Positions 1-8,819 of a DNA stretch of 64,000 nucleotides are shown here, piece by piece (the stretch's first letter is position 1; each line of letters starts with the position of its first letter). The stretch spans positions 1-64,000 of the forward strand of contig NZ_SMKU01000007.1 in NCBI RefSeq assembly GCF_004349215.1, in the 5' to 3' direction. The stretch is from Actinomadura rubrisoli. GTDB taxonomy: Bacteria > Actinomycetota > Actinomycetes > Streptosporangiales > Streptosporangiaceae. Made by a program: the position numbers and the translations under genes. The notes beneath the pieces were generated by a model that did not search any database, was not told where the DNA came from, and saw only the letters and a list, made by a program, of their open reading frames with translations.

Positions 1-137
1 GCGGCGAACGCGGCTTCGCGCTGCTGACCGAACGCTGGACCGCACTCAAACACACCACTCTCAGCCCCAGCAGAATCGGTGACCTCGTACGCGCCGCCCA
101 CGTCCTCACACTCTTCGAACACCGCCGGATCCGCTGA
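1..137 (+). pseudogene. C-terminal end of an IS5-type (DDE_Tnp_4/HARBI1-like) transposase, cut by the window edge
   Basis: Reading in the frame that starts at base 3, 45 codons run to a TGA at 135-137. The peptide (GERGFALLTERWTALK, then SPSRIGDLVRAAHVLTLFEHRR) resembles the extreme C terminus of the IS5-group DDE transposases common in actinomycetes, after the last catalytic residue. The start lies outside the window, so it cannot be said whether the gene is intact. No terminal inverted repeat was identified just downstream. The family call rests on recall of the C-terminal pattern. Confidence 0.6.
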
Positions 138-257
138 AAGTCACTGGCAAAACCTCATTGCCGCTGTCACCGGCTGGCTCGTCGTACGGTACGTGCGCGA
201 GACCCCTTTGCAACGCGTGTCGTTCGACGTCCGCAAACGCACCTTGGAAGGTTGAAG

Positions 258-273
258 TTCCCGAGTTCGGGAA
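258..273. promoter_or_regulatory. 16-bp dyad upstream of the IclR gene
   Basis: TTCCCGA and TCGGGAA are perfect inverted arms separated by GT. The site is about 150 bp upstream of the IclR start at 423, in an otherwise empty stretch. IclR-family regulators bind short dyads of this size, so it is a candidate operator, but ownership is inference. Confidence 0.35.
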
Positions 274-316
274 AGCCGCGAGGTTCCGTGGCGCTCCTTG
301 ATTTCTTGGTGCTCAA

Positions 317-351
317 GGCATCTGCCGACGCAGCCTATGCCGGCAGATGCC
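317..351. repeat. 11-bp perfect inverted repeat, 13-nt loop, upstream of the IclR gene
   Basis: GGCATCTGCCG (317-327) pairs perfectly with CGGCAGATGCC (341-351). It could be a terminator stem after the transposase remnant or an operator for the IclR gene that starts 70 bp further on. No T-run follows. The rest of 138-422 shows no gene. Confidence 0.4.
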
Positions 352-422
352 GGCTATTGGGACGGCCGGTCGTCCCCTGCACTGGCCTCTCCGTCCTATG
401 ATGCGATGTGGAGGAGATGGGG

Positions 423-1256
423 ATGACGAAGGCCGGGGATGCCGGACGGCTTGGCCTGTACGTGCGCACCTTCGACCGTGGGCTGGAGGTCCTGACCTGC
501 TTTTCCGCCGAGACGCCGGAGCTCAGCGTCACGGAGGCCGCGGCACGGGCCGGCCTGGATCGGGCGACGGTCCGGAGGCTGCTGCTGACGCTGGAGGCAC
601 TGAGGTACGTCGAGCAGGTGGACGGGCGGTACCGGCTGACCGCCAGGGTCTTGGACCTCGGGTACGTGGCGCTCGCCTCCCGCGGCTTCGCCGAGCTGGT
701 GCAGCCCTATCTGGACGATCTGTCGCGCGCGATGGACCAGTCGTGCTCGCTCGGGGTCCTCGACGGCGAGGCGGCGCTGTTCCTCGCGCGGGCCGCGGTG
801 CGCAGGGTGATGACGATCTCGCTGGGTGCGGGGACGCGGGTGCCCGCGTACGCCTCGGCGCTGGGACGGGCGCTGCTCTCCGGCCTGACGGAGGAGGCAC
901 TCGCCGATTACCTGACCCGCGTGCGGCTCGTCGCCTACACCAGCCGGACGATCATCGATCCCGGGGAGATCACCCGCCGGGTGGAGCGGGTCCGGCGGGA
1001 CGGCTGGGCGCTGCTGGACCAGGAGCTGGAAGAGGGCGTCCGCAGCGTGGCGGTACCCGTGCGCGGCCATGCGGGCGCCGTGGTCGCCGCGATCTCCATC
1101 GGCACCCACACGAGCCGGGTCGAGGTCGCGGAGCTGACCGGGACGATCGTCCCCGCGATGATAGACTGCGCCCGCGCGATCGAGAGGGATCTGACCGCTC
1201 AGCCCGTCCCGCTGCCCGGCGTCGGGCAGACGCCCGAGAACTTCGCGGTCATGTAG
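423..1256 (+). CDS. IclR-family transcriptional regulator
   Basis: A 277-residue protein with the usual IclR layout. The N-terminal winged helix-turn-helix occupies roughly residues 15-75 (FDRGLEVLTCFSAE, then VTEAAARAGLDRATVRRLL), followed by an effector-binding domain to about residue 260 containing the family's PAYASALGRALL and GWALLDQELEEGVRSVAVPV stretches. I chose ATG 423 because GGAGGAG (410-416) sits six bases before it; an in-frame GTG at 408 overlaps that ribosome site. The 3' end runs 58 bp into the opposing amidase gene. It probably controls the minus-strand amidase/oxidoreductase operon, whose other end carries a second IclR gene. The effector is unknown. Confidence 0.9.
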   Translation: MTKAGDAGRLGLYVRTFDRGLEVLTCFSAETPELSVTEAAARAGLDRATVRRLLLTLEALRYVEQVDGRYRLTARVLDLGYVALASRGFAELVQPYLDDLSRAMDQSCSLGVLDGEAALFLARAAVRRVMTISLGAGTRVPAYASALGRALLSGLTEEALADYLTRVRLVAYTSRTIIDPGEITRRVERVRRDGWALLDQELEEGVRSVAVPVRGHAGAVVAAISIGTHTSRVEVAELTGTIVPAMIDCARAIERDLTAQPVPLPGVGQTPENFAVM

Positions 1257-2569
1257 GCGTCGGCGATGCGCAGCAACAGGCCCTCGCCGCCCCAGGGGCC
1301 GATGAGCTGCATGCCGGTGGGCAGCGCCCCGGCGGGCCCGCACGGCAGCGACACCGCGGGAGTGCCCGCCATACATCCCGGATAGGTCAGGCGCACGAGC
1401 GTGCGCGTGATCTCCTCCTGATCGACACCGATCGGCGGCGGCGGGATCGGGACGACCGGCGCGGCGAGGACGTCCAGCTCTGACAGCACGGCGGCGACCT
1501 CGTCCCGCCAGCGGGTTCGGAGGCGGCGCGCCTCAAGGTAGTCCGCGATGGGCACCCGCTCGCCGTCCAGCAGCCGGCGCCGCACCGACTCGTTCGGCGA
1601 TCCGGCGTCGGTGAACGGGCGATAGCTCACCGCCGCCTCGGCCCACACGAGCGTCTTGGCGGCTGCCGTGACCTCCTCCGCAAGCGGCAGCCGCACTGCG
1701 GAAAGGGACGCGCCGAGTCGCCTCAGCTCGGACACCGCCGCGTCGACCGCGGCGAGCACGCCGGCGTCGCATCCGTCCCGGAACCATCCGTCCAGGACTC
1801 CGACCCGAAGGCCCGCGAGCGGTGGGCCGTCCCGGACGGGCGGCTCTGTCACCGGCGGGAAAGCGCCGAGGGGCGAGGGGGTGACGCCCGGGCCGACCAT
1901 CTCCGCCAGTGCGGTGCGCAGGTCGCGGGCGCGGGTGGCCAGCACGCCGACGGTGTCCAGCGTGGTGCTCAAGGGCGTTACGCCGGCGATGGGAACCCGC
2001 CCGCCGGTCGGCCGGATGCCGCAGACGCCGGTGAGCGCGGCCGGTATCAGCACGGAGCCGCCGGTATCCGTGCCGAGCGCGAAGGGCACCAGGCCCGCGG
2101 CGACGGCGACCGCGGAGCCGCCGCTGGACCCGCCAGGGCTGCGTCGCGGGTCCCAGGGGTTGCGGGCGGTCCCGTACAGCGTGTTCTCGGTTACCGCGGC
2201 GCAGGCCAGTTCGGACATGTTGGCCCTGCCGACCGGAACCGCGCCGGCCGCCGCCAGCATCGCCACGACCGTGGCGTCGGCGGCGGCCGGCGCGAGGCCG
2301 CCCGCCGCCGTTCCCGCGGTGGTGACCTCGCCGGCCAGGTCCATGTTGTCCTTGATCGCGAAGGGCACGCCCGCGAGCCGGCCGCGCGGATCGACCGCCC
2401 CCGGTGGGCGGGTTCTGGTGAAGGCCCCGGCCGCCGAGCCCGCGGCCCGGATCCGGCGCAGCGCCTCGCGGGCGGGGCCGTCCGGACGGACCCGTCCCGC
2501 GCGCACGTCGGCGGAGATCTCCTCGATGGGCGGCCACGGCGGCTCGGAGCCGATCGCGGGGTCGGTCAC
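1199..2569 (-). CDS. Amidase-signature family hydrolase (operon gene 6)
   Basis: A 456-residue amidase-signature enzyme, expected to hydrolyse a C-N amide bond in the cytoplasm. The Lys-cisSer-Ser triad is visible with the spacing known for the family: Lys73 in FAIKDN, Ser148 in GGSSGGS and Ser172 in GTDTGGS. The start is GTG 2569, which overlaps the stop of the upstream amidase as GTGA, so the two are translationally coupled. It is the last gene of a six-gene operon and its 3' end overlaps the convergent IclR gene by 58 bp. A GatA role is unlikely since no gatB or gatC is near. The substrate cannot be read from sequence. Confidence 0.88.
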   Translation of the reverse strand: MTDPAIGSEPPWPPIEEISADVRAGRVRPDGPAREALRRIRAAGSAAGAFTRTRPPGAVDPRGRLAGVPFAIKDNMDLAGEVTTAGTAAGGLAPAAADATVVAMLAAAGAVPVGRANMSELACAAVTENTLYGTARNPWDPRRSPGGSSGGSAVAVAAGLVPFALGTDTGGSVLIPAALTGVCGIRPTGGRVPIAGVTPLSTTLDTVGVLATRARDLRTALAEMVGPGVTPSPLGAFPPVTEPPVRDGPPLAGLRVGVLDGWFRDGCDAGVLAAVDAAVSELRRLGASLSAVRLPLAEEVTAAAKTLVWAEAAVSYRPFTDAGSPNESVRRRLLDGERVPIADYLEARRLRTRWRDEVAAVLSELDVLAAPVVPIPPPPIGVDQEEITRTLVRLTYPGCMAGTPAVSLPCGPAGALPTGMQLIGPWGGEGLLLRIADAYMTAKFSGVCPTPGSGTG

Positions 2570-3924
2570 AGGACTGGGCTCCGTTCGTGCATCCGGGCCG
2601 CGTCTTCGACGCATGCGCCGATCCGGTAGAGGGTGGCCTCATCGTGGGGCTTGCCGATGAGCTGGACGCCGATCGGGAGCCCGGCCTCGTCCGCCCCGCA
2701 CGGGACGCTGAGTGCGGGGAGCCCGGTGAGCGACGCGATCAGGGCGAAGCGGAGCATCGCCGTCGTGCGGTCCTCGGTACGGCCCGGCGCTGTCTCCACG
2801 TCCTCGCGGCCTATCGGCGTCGCGGTGAACGGTAGCATCGGCGTGACCAGCGCGTCGGCGCCTGCGAGCAGCGCGACGACCTCCTCGCGCAGCAACCGGC
2901 GGTAGCGCTGGGCCTGCAGATAGTCGCGCGCCGACACCGAGGTGCCCGCGACGAGCAGGGTGCGGACGTCGGCCCCATAGTCCTCCGGCCGCTCGGCCAG
3001 CCATCGCTCGTGGACGGCCGCCGCCTCCGCCAGGATGAGGGTTCGCCCCGCCGTGAGGTGGTGGGCGAGATGCTCCAAGCGCACGTGGCGGTGCTCGGCG
3101 CCGTCCCCGACGAGCCCGTCCAGCGTCTCCTGGACGGCCCGCGCGACGGCAGGCTGGACGTCGTCGAGCCACTGCCCGTCTGCGGTGACGAGCCGCAGGC
3201 CGCCCACGTCCGGGCGGGGCGGCACGGGCGGTACGGCCGCCCCGCCCGCCAGCACGCCGAACAACGCGGAGTTGTCGGCGACGGTTCTGGTCATCGGCCC
3301 CACCGTGTCCATCGTGTAGGCCAGCGGGAAGACCCCGCCGGTGGGCACCCGGCCGAGGGTCGGGCGCAGCGCCACCGTGCCGGTGAGCGCGGCGGGGAAG
3401 CGCACCGAGCCCCCGGTGTCGGTGCCGAGGGCGAGCGGGACGCAGCGGGCGGCCACCGCCGCCGCCGAGCCGCCCGACGAGCCGCCGGCGATCCTGCCGG
3501 TGTCCCATGGGTTGCCGACGGTGCCGTAGTGCGGGTTGACGCTGGTGCCGCCCCAGGCGAACTCGTGCATGTTCGCGCCGCCGACGACCACCGCGCCCGC
3601 CTCCCGCAGCCGACGCACCACGTCCGCGTCCTGCTTCGCACGACGGCCCGCCAGGATCTTGCTGCCGGCGGTCATCGGCTCCCCGGCGACGGCGATGTTG
3701 TCCTTCACCGCGATCGGCACGCCGGCCAGCGGCAGGTCGCAGGACGTTCGCGCGAGCCACCGCGCCGTGTCGATCGCGGCACGCTCGTGCACGGCGATGA
3801 ACGCGTTGAGTCGCGCCCCGGTGTCGGCCATGCGGTCGAGTGCGGTGCGGACCGACTGCTCCGGCGTCACCTCGCCGCGGCGGACGGCCGCCGCGGTCGC
3901 GAGCGCACTCTCGTGGTCGGTCAT
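2566..3924 (-). CDS. Amidase-signature family hydrolase (operon gene 5)
   Basis: A 452-residue paralogue of the next gene. Lys74 (IAVKDN), Ser149 (GGSSGGS) and Ser173 (GTDTGGS) form the amidase-signature triad. ATG 3924 overlaps the stop of the permease gene as ATGA, and its own TGA overlaps the GTG start of the second amidase. Two tandem amidases behind a permease suggest sequential or alternative hydrolysis of an imported amide. The paralogues differ strongly outside the motifs, so they are not a recent duplication. The product is presumably passed to the oxidoreductases encoded in the same operon; that link is inference. Confidence 0.88.
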   Translation of the reverse strand: MTDHESALATAAAVRRGEVTPEQSVRTALDRMADTGARLNAFIAVHERAAIDTARWLARTSCDLPLAGVPIAVKDNIAVAGEPMTAGSKILAGRRAKQDADVVRRLREAGAVVVGGANMHEFAWGGTSVNPHYGTVGNPWDTGRIAGGSSGGSAAAVAARCVPLALGTDTGGSVRFPAALTGTVALRPTLGRVPTGGVFPLAYTMDTVGPMTRTVADNSALFGVLAGGAAVPPVPPRPDVGGLRLVTADGQWLDDVQPAVARAVQETLDGLVGDGAEHRHVRLEHLAHHLTAGRTLILAEAAAVHERWLAERPEDYGADVRTLLVAGTSVSARDYLQAQRYRRLLREEVVALLAGADALVTPMLPFTATPIGREDVETAPGRTEDRTTAMLRFALIASLTGLPALSVPCGADEAGLPIGVQLIGKPHDEATLYRIGACVEDAARMHERSPVL

Positions 3925-5438
3925 CGCTTGTCCTCCATTCTCCGGTCGAAGGGCTCCACACCGAAGATCGGGACGACGTCGTCGTGCCGTTCCTGGGCCA
4001 GGTGCGCCCGCAGCGCCACCACCTCGGGCTCCCATGCGGCGGCCGCCTTCGCCGCGGCCTCCTCCGGTCCGCCGTTCACGCGGTGCCCATCCGCGTCGCC
4101 CCCGGCTCCGCCGCCCTGGTCGCCGGGCGCTGCGAGGTCGACGCCGGTGAGGCTGCGGCCGCGCGTCTCCGGCACCGCGAGCACACAGGCCGCGCTGACC
4201 ATGCAGATCACCGCGATGAACAGCGACACCAGCCACGTGTTGGCGCCTCCGCCGGCCGCGGCGAGGAGCGCGGCGGCGATCAGCGGCCCGAATCCCGAGC
4301 CCAGCACCGACGCCGTCTGGTAGGCCAGCGACATGCCCGTGTAGCGGACACCGGTGGGGAACAGCTCGGCCAGCAGCGCCGCCGCCTGCCCGAACATCGT
4401 GCAGAAGATCAGCGTCGCGATGAGGAACGCCAGTAGGAACAGCGTCACCGAGCCGGTGTTGACCAGCCACAGCAGCACGAAGCCGTTGACGGCCAGCAGC
4501 AGTGCCCCCACCGCGTACACCGGGCGCCGCCCGACGCTGTCGGTGACGAGACCGAACAGCGGCTGCACGGCCAGTTGCACGACGGAGATCATGATCAGCG
4601 CACCCAGCGTGACACTGTTGGAGTAGCCGCGGTCAGCGGCGTACGAGACGACCCAGACCACGGTGATCATCTGTGCGCCGAGCGGGCCCACCGCGAGTCC
4701 GATCGCGGCGAGCAGCCGGCCCCGGCCCGTCCGGAGAACCTCGACGATCGGCGCCCGGTCCCGTCCGCCGTCCGGTCGGCGCTCGGCCGCGAACACGGGG
4801 GTCTCCAGGGTACGGGCGCGGACGAACAGGCCGATTCCCCCGAGCACGATGGCCAGCAGGAACGGCACGCGCCAGCCCCAGGCGTGGAACTGGCCCTCCG
4901 GCAGTGCCGCGAACAGCGCGAAGACCGGTGTGGACAGCAGCAGCCCGGACGCGGAGCCGAGCTGGGACACGCTGCCCCACAGCCCGCGGCGCCGACTGGG
5001 CGCGTGCTCGACCGCCATCAGCGCCGCGCCGCCCCACTCGCCGCCCACCGCGAGGCCCTGGACGAATCGCAGGACGGCCAGCAGCACCGGCGCCCACATG
5101 CCGATCTCGTCGTAGGTCGGCAGCAGGCCGATCGCGAAGGTGCCAAGGCCCATGAGCAGCATGGTGGCCATGAGCACCGACCTGCGTCCGATCCGGTCGC
5201 CGAAGTGGCCGAACAGCACGCCGCCGATCGGCCTCGACACCTCGCCGACCGCGAAGGTCGCGAGGATCGCCAAGGTGGCGACCGTCGGCCCGGCGTTCGG
5301 GAAGAACAGGTCGTCGAACACCAGCGCCGACGCCGTTCCGTACAGCAGGAAGCCGTACCACTCCACCACGCTGCCCATGAAGCTGGACAGCAGCGCGCGC
5401 CGCGCCGCCGCGGGCGCGACTTCACTGTTGACAGTCAT
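3921..5438 (-). CDS. MHS-type major facilitator superfamily permease
   Basis: A 505-residue twelve-helix transporter of the metabolite:H+ symporter (MHS) group. Typical features are the first-helix SSFMGSVVEWYGFLLYGTASALVF, the loop-2 motif GHFGDRIGRRSVL and VQGLAVGGEWGGAALM in helix 4. Most MHS proteins I recall have EWYDF in helix 1; here the Asp is Gly. A soluble tail follows after the last helix (about residue 435 on). ATG 5438 has GGAGG just upstream and lies 17 bp inside the preceding gene; the stop overlaps the amidase start. It is the likely importer of the operon's substrate, probably an organic acid or amide. Confidence 0.9.
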   Translation of the reverse strand: MTVNSEVAPAAARRALLSSFMGSVVEWYGFLLYGTASALVFDDLFFPNAGPTVATLAILATFAVGEVSRPIGGVLFGHFGDRIGRRSVLMATMLLMGLGTFAIGLLPTYDEIGMWAPVLLAVLRFVQGLAVGGEWGGAALMAVEHAPSRRRGLWGSVSQLGSASGLLLSTPVFALFAALPEGQFHAWGWRVPFLLAIVLGGIGLFVRARTLETPVFAAERRPDGGRDRAPIVEVLRTGRGRLLAAIGLAVGPLGAQMITVVWVVSYAADRGYSNSVTLGALIMISVVQLAVQPLFGLVTDSVGRRPVYAVGALLLAVNGFVLLWLVNTGSVTLFLLAFLIATLIFCTMFGQAAALLAELFPTGVRYTGMSLAYQTASVLGSGFGPLIAAALLAAAGGGANTWLVSLFIAVICMVSAACVLAVPETRGRSLTGVDLAAPGDQGGGAGGDADGHRVNGGPEEAAAKAAAAWEPEVVALRAHLAQERHDDVVPIFGVEPFDRRMEDKR

Positions 5439-6831
5439 CGATGCCTCCGGAGGTGCTTTTCCGCCCGTCGAGCAACGGGCTTCGGACGATCGCGCCCTGG
5501 TCGATGAGGAGGCCCGCCAGCTCCTCCGCCGGCAGGTCACGCGGCGACGCGCCGTGTTCGACCGCCAGCGCCGCGGCGGTCCCGGCGGCGTGCCCGGTGG
5601 CCATCGCGGTGCCCATGTGCCGCATCGCGCCCATCGCGGTCTGCGTCGCCGAGGCGCACCTTCCCGCCACGAGCGTGCCGTCGAGTTCCCGCGGCAGGAG
5701 GCAGCGGTAAGGCACCGAGAACGGCGCGGGCGGCTCCTTCAGGATCAGCCCGGCGCCGTTGCCGTCGTGCACGTCCAGCGGTCCGCCTCCCTGAGCGATG
5801 GCGTCGGGGAACTGCCGTCCGCTCATGACGTCCTGCTCGGTCAGCACGTAGTCGCCCGCGATCCGCCACGTCTCCCGCACCCCGATCCACGGGGCGAGCG
5901 CCGAGAGGTAGGCGCGCTCGAACCCCGGGACCTCGCGGCGCAGGAACCCCACGGCGGCGCGGACCTGCCTGCGGCCCTCGACTTCGGCGCGGGTCAGATC
6001 CCTGCTGTCCGAGCCGTCGAGACCGGAGACGCGTGTCACCATGACGAATCCGTCCTCGCCTGCCGGCGAGCCGACCATCGACAGCAGTTGCAGCGCGAGT
6101 TCGCCGCTCTCGACGCCACGCCGCGCGAGCGCACGCTTCTCCTGCCTGGGCAGTGACCGGAACCGCTGGACGTCGACCGCCGACAGCCGGGCCATCATCG
6201 TCATCGGCTGCCGTTCGCGGCGCTGATCCGGGGAGTTCTGCGTGGCGCAGCCCGCCCGCCGGACCAGCGTGGCGTTCGCCGTCGCGTCCACCACGACGTG
6301 TGCGGGGACGGCCTCCGCCCCGTCGATCCCCTGGAGGATGACGCCGGTGAGCGCGCCGTCGCGCAGCATCGGCTCGACGGCCTGCGTGTGCAGGAGCACC
6401 TCGACGCCCGCCTCACCGCACAGCTCGTCCAGAACGATCTTGAGTATCTCGGGGTCGAAGGGGAAGGTCCGTACCTTCGCCGGGTTCTCGCCGGCCTCAG
6501 CGAGCACGTACGGGCCGAATCCGGTGGCGCCGCCCGCCTCGATCAGCCGGCGCGTCACCTCATAGCCGATGCCGCCGCCTACACGCAGGTCGCGCCAGTA
6601 GAACCCCATGAAGCTGGCGACCATCGCGCCCGTCGCCGTGCCGCCGAGGAACGGCGCCCGCTCCACGAGCACGGCGTGCGCCCCGGACCGCGCGGCGGCG
6701 ACCGCCGCGCAGAAGCCGGCCGGTCCCCCGCCGGCGACCACCACGTCGGCGTGCGAGCGGACGGGCAGGTCGCGGGCGGGCAGCGTGACCTTCGGCGGCT
6801 GGAGGCCGGGCTCCCCCGGTGCGGATGTCAT
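5422..6831 (-). CDS. FAD-dependent oxidoreductase (FAD_oxidored type)
   Basis: A 469-residue flavoprotein with an N-terminal Rossmann dinucleotide site, VVVAGGGPAGFCAAVAAARSG, at about residues 30-50, followed by LVERAPFLGGTATG. This matches the FAD-dependent oxidoreductase group that includes fumarate-reductase-like and thiamine-synthesis-like proteins. A second nucleotide-contact stretch, VAGRCASATQTAMGAMR, lies near the C terminus, as in that family. ATG 6831 overlaps the preceding stop as ATGA, and its end overlaps the permease start. It probably oxidises or reduces a C-C or C-N bond of the pathway intermediate; the substrate is unknown. Confidence 0.8.
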   Translation of the reverse strand: MTSAPGEPGLQPPKVTLPARDLPVRSHADVVVAGGGPAGFCAAVAAARSGAHAVLVERAPFLGGTATGAMVASFMGFYWRDLRVGGGIGYEVTRRLIEAGGATGFGPYVLAEAGENPAKVRTFPFDPEILKIVLDELCGEAGVEVLLHTQAVEPMLRDGALTGVILQGIDGAEAVPAHVVVDATANATLVRRAGCATQNSPDQRRERQPMTMMARLSAVDVQRFRSLPRQEKRALARRGVESGELALQLLSMVGSPAGEDGFVMVTRVSGLDGSDSRDLTRAEVEGRRQVRAAVGFLRREVPGFERAYLSALAPWIGVRETWRIAGDYVLTEQDVMSGRQFPDAIAQGGGPLDVHDGNGAGLILKEPPAPFSVPYRCLLPRELDGTLVAGRCASATQTAMGAMRHMGTAMATGHAAGTAAALAVEHGASPRDLPAEELAGLLIDQGAIVRSPLLDGRKSTSGGIDDCQQ

Positions 6832-8819
6832 GGGTGATTCCCCTTTCGCTGGGACTCGTCATGCCTGCGCGGCTCGGTGGGCCGCGCGGTGATCACCGTC
6901 TCCGCCGCGTGGCGGACGGCGATCGCCGTCCAGCCGCCGTGGCCCGCCGCGGCACCGACCGGGGTGACGGTCTTGCCGGGCGCCGCCGCCCGCGCTGCTT
7001 GAATGGGCGCGCCCGATCCGTCCGGTCCGAGCGATACCAGGACGGGACCGGTCCCGGAGATCACCCGGCGGCCGGCGAATGTGCGCACATGGACGGCGTC
7101 CGGCTCTATCGATTCGATGGTCGCGTTCGGCAGGAACTCCACACCGGCATCGGCGCGCAACCGGGCCAGCGGGAGCAGCTTGGCGCGCGGGCCCACGTCC
7201 TCAGCGGGTTCGTCCCCCGCGCCGACGAGGACCACGCGCACGCCGCGTGCGGCGAGGTGGTCGGCGACGGCGGCGCCGTCGCGGTCGGCGCCCCACACCA
7301 CGTACTCCGAATCGAGCGGTGCGCACAGTCCGCCGTCGAGCCAGGCGGTCAGCTCGCGCACCCGAGGCAGGCCGGCGCCGGGAACGTCCGGGACCAGGCC
7401 GGGCAGGCCCGTCGCCATGATGACCAGATCCTCGTCCTGGCCGGCGAGGTCGCCCGGAGCGACCTCGGTCCCGAGTTCGACCAGCACGCCGAGCCGGTCG
7501 AGCCGGCCCGCGTACCAGTCGACGATGCGGTGATATTCCGGGTACTCGTGCAGGCCCGCCGCGAGCGCGAAGGTGCCGCCGAGGTGGTCCGACCGGTCAA
7601 CGATTCTCGTCCGGCGGCCCAGCGCGGCGCTGCGGCACGCGGCCTCCAGCCCGGCGGGCCCGGCGCCGACGACCAGCACGTCCGGCTGCTCGCCATCGGG
7701 CGCGGGCGCCGCCGGCAGCGCCTCGTGCGCCTCGGGGTTGACGGTGCAGCCGACAGGCTCTCCGGTACGCAGCATGTCGGCGCAGTAGTTGCAGGCGATG
7801 CAGGGACGCGGCGGCTCGCCGCGCAGGATCTTGGCGGTCCAGGACGGATCGGCGTGCAGCGCACGGCCGACCGTGATGAAGTCCGCGCCCTCGTCCCGCA
7901 GGACGTGTTCGGCGGTGGCGCCGTCGGCGATCCGGCCCGCGACGCCCACCGGCGGACCGAGGTCCGCGAAGCCCCGCGCCGCCACGGCGTGCAACCCGGC
8001 CGGCAGTTCGCCGGTCGGCGTGATCCACTGCCCGGCCTCGTAGCAGCCGGCGGACACGTCGATGAAGTCGAGCCCGCCCGCCCCGGCGCGGTCCAGAATC
8101 TGGACGGTCTCGTCGACGCCGAGGCCGTCCGGCACCCCTTCGTAGGCCGAGACACGCACCCCCACCGTGGTCCCGGGAACGGCGGCCCGCACGGCGGCGA
8201 TGACCTCCCGCAGGAACACCGCCGGGTCGCCGTACCGGTCGGCGCGCAGGTTGGTCCGCGGCGAGAGGAACTGGGAGATCAGGTAGCCGTGCGCCGCGTG
8301 GATCGAGATGACGTCGGCGCCCGCGCGGACGCTGCGGCGGGCCGCCGCACCGAACCGCTCCACGAGGTCGGCGGCGTCGGCGGCGTCCAGTTCGAGCGGG
8401 AGGTCGCCGTCGATCACCGTGGCCGCCACGGGCGACGGCGCGACGGAGGTGAATCCGCTGACCTCCGCGCGGGCCAGCCGCCCGCCGTGCACGAGCTGCA
8501 TGCCGAACAGCGCGCCCCCGCGATGGACGGCGTCCGCGAGCCGCCGGACACCGGCGATCGCGCCGTCGTCGTCGATGGCGAGCTGCCGCGGACGTACCCT
8601 GCCGTCGGCGCGGACGTAGGCCGCCTCGGCATACACGAGCGCACTGCCGCCGCGCGCCAGCGCTGACACCTGGTGCTCGTAATGCCCGGTGGGCACGCCG
8701 TCCGGGCCGCAGTAGTTGCGCTCCATCGGCGCGGCCACCACGCGGTTCGCCAAGGTGAGCGCACCGAGCCGTACCGGCGTCGCGGCCGTCCTGGCGGCGC
8801 CCCGTGGTTCACCGGTCAC
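6828..8819 (-). CDS. Old-yellow-enzyme/2,4-dienoyl-CoA-reductase-like FMN-FeS-FAD oxidoreductase
   Basis: A 663-residue three-part enzyme. Residues about 15-350 are an FMN TIM barrel of the old yellow enzyme type (LGALTLANRVVAAPMERNYC, active-site SIHAAHGYLISQFLSP). A Cys cluster follows (CIACNYC, then eleven residues and a fourth Cys in VGCTVNP), then an FAD/NAD(P) domain with VLVVGAGPAGLEAA. This is the layout of 2,4-dienoyl-CoA reductase and trimethylamine dehydrogenase. The second and third cysteines are two residues apart, where I recall three in these families. Start GTG 8819 overlaps the dehydrogenase stop as GTGA. It likely reduces an unsaturated intermediate or demethylates an amine. 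Confidence 0.85.
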   Translation of the reverse strand: MTGEPRGAARTAATPVRLGALTLANRVVAAPMERNYCGPDGVPTGHYEHQVSALARGGSALVYAEAAYVRADGRVRPRQLAIDDDGAIAGVRRLADAVHRGGALFGMQLVHGGRLARAEVSGFTSVAPSPVAATVIDGDLPLELDAADAADLVERFGAAARRSVRAGADVISIHAAHGYLISQFLSPRTNLRADRYGDPAVFLREVIAAVRAAVPGTTVGVRVSAYEGVPDGLGVDETVQILDRAGAGGLDFIDVSAGCYEAGQWITPTGELPAGLHAVAARGFADLGPPVGVAGRIADGATAEHVLRDEGADFITVGRALHADPSWTAKILRGEPPRPCIACNYCADMLRTGEPVGCTVNPEAHEALPAAPAPDGEQPDVLVVGAGPAGLEAACRSAALGRRTRIVDRSDHLGGTFALAAGLHEYPEYHRIVDWYAGRLDRLGVLVELGTEVAPGDLAGQDEDLVIMATGLPGLVPDVPGAGLPRVRELTAWLDGGLCAPLDSEYVVWGADRDGAAVADHLAARGVRVVLVGAGDEPAEDVGPRAKLLPLARLRADAGVEFLPNATIESIEPDAVHVRTFAGRRVISGTGPVLVSLGPDGSGAPIQAARAAAPGKTVTPVGAAAGHGGWTAIAVRHAAETVITARPTEPRRHDESQRKGNHP

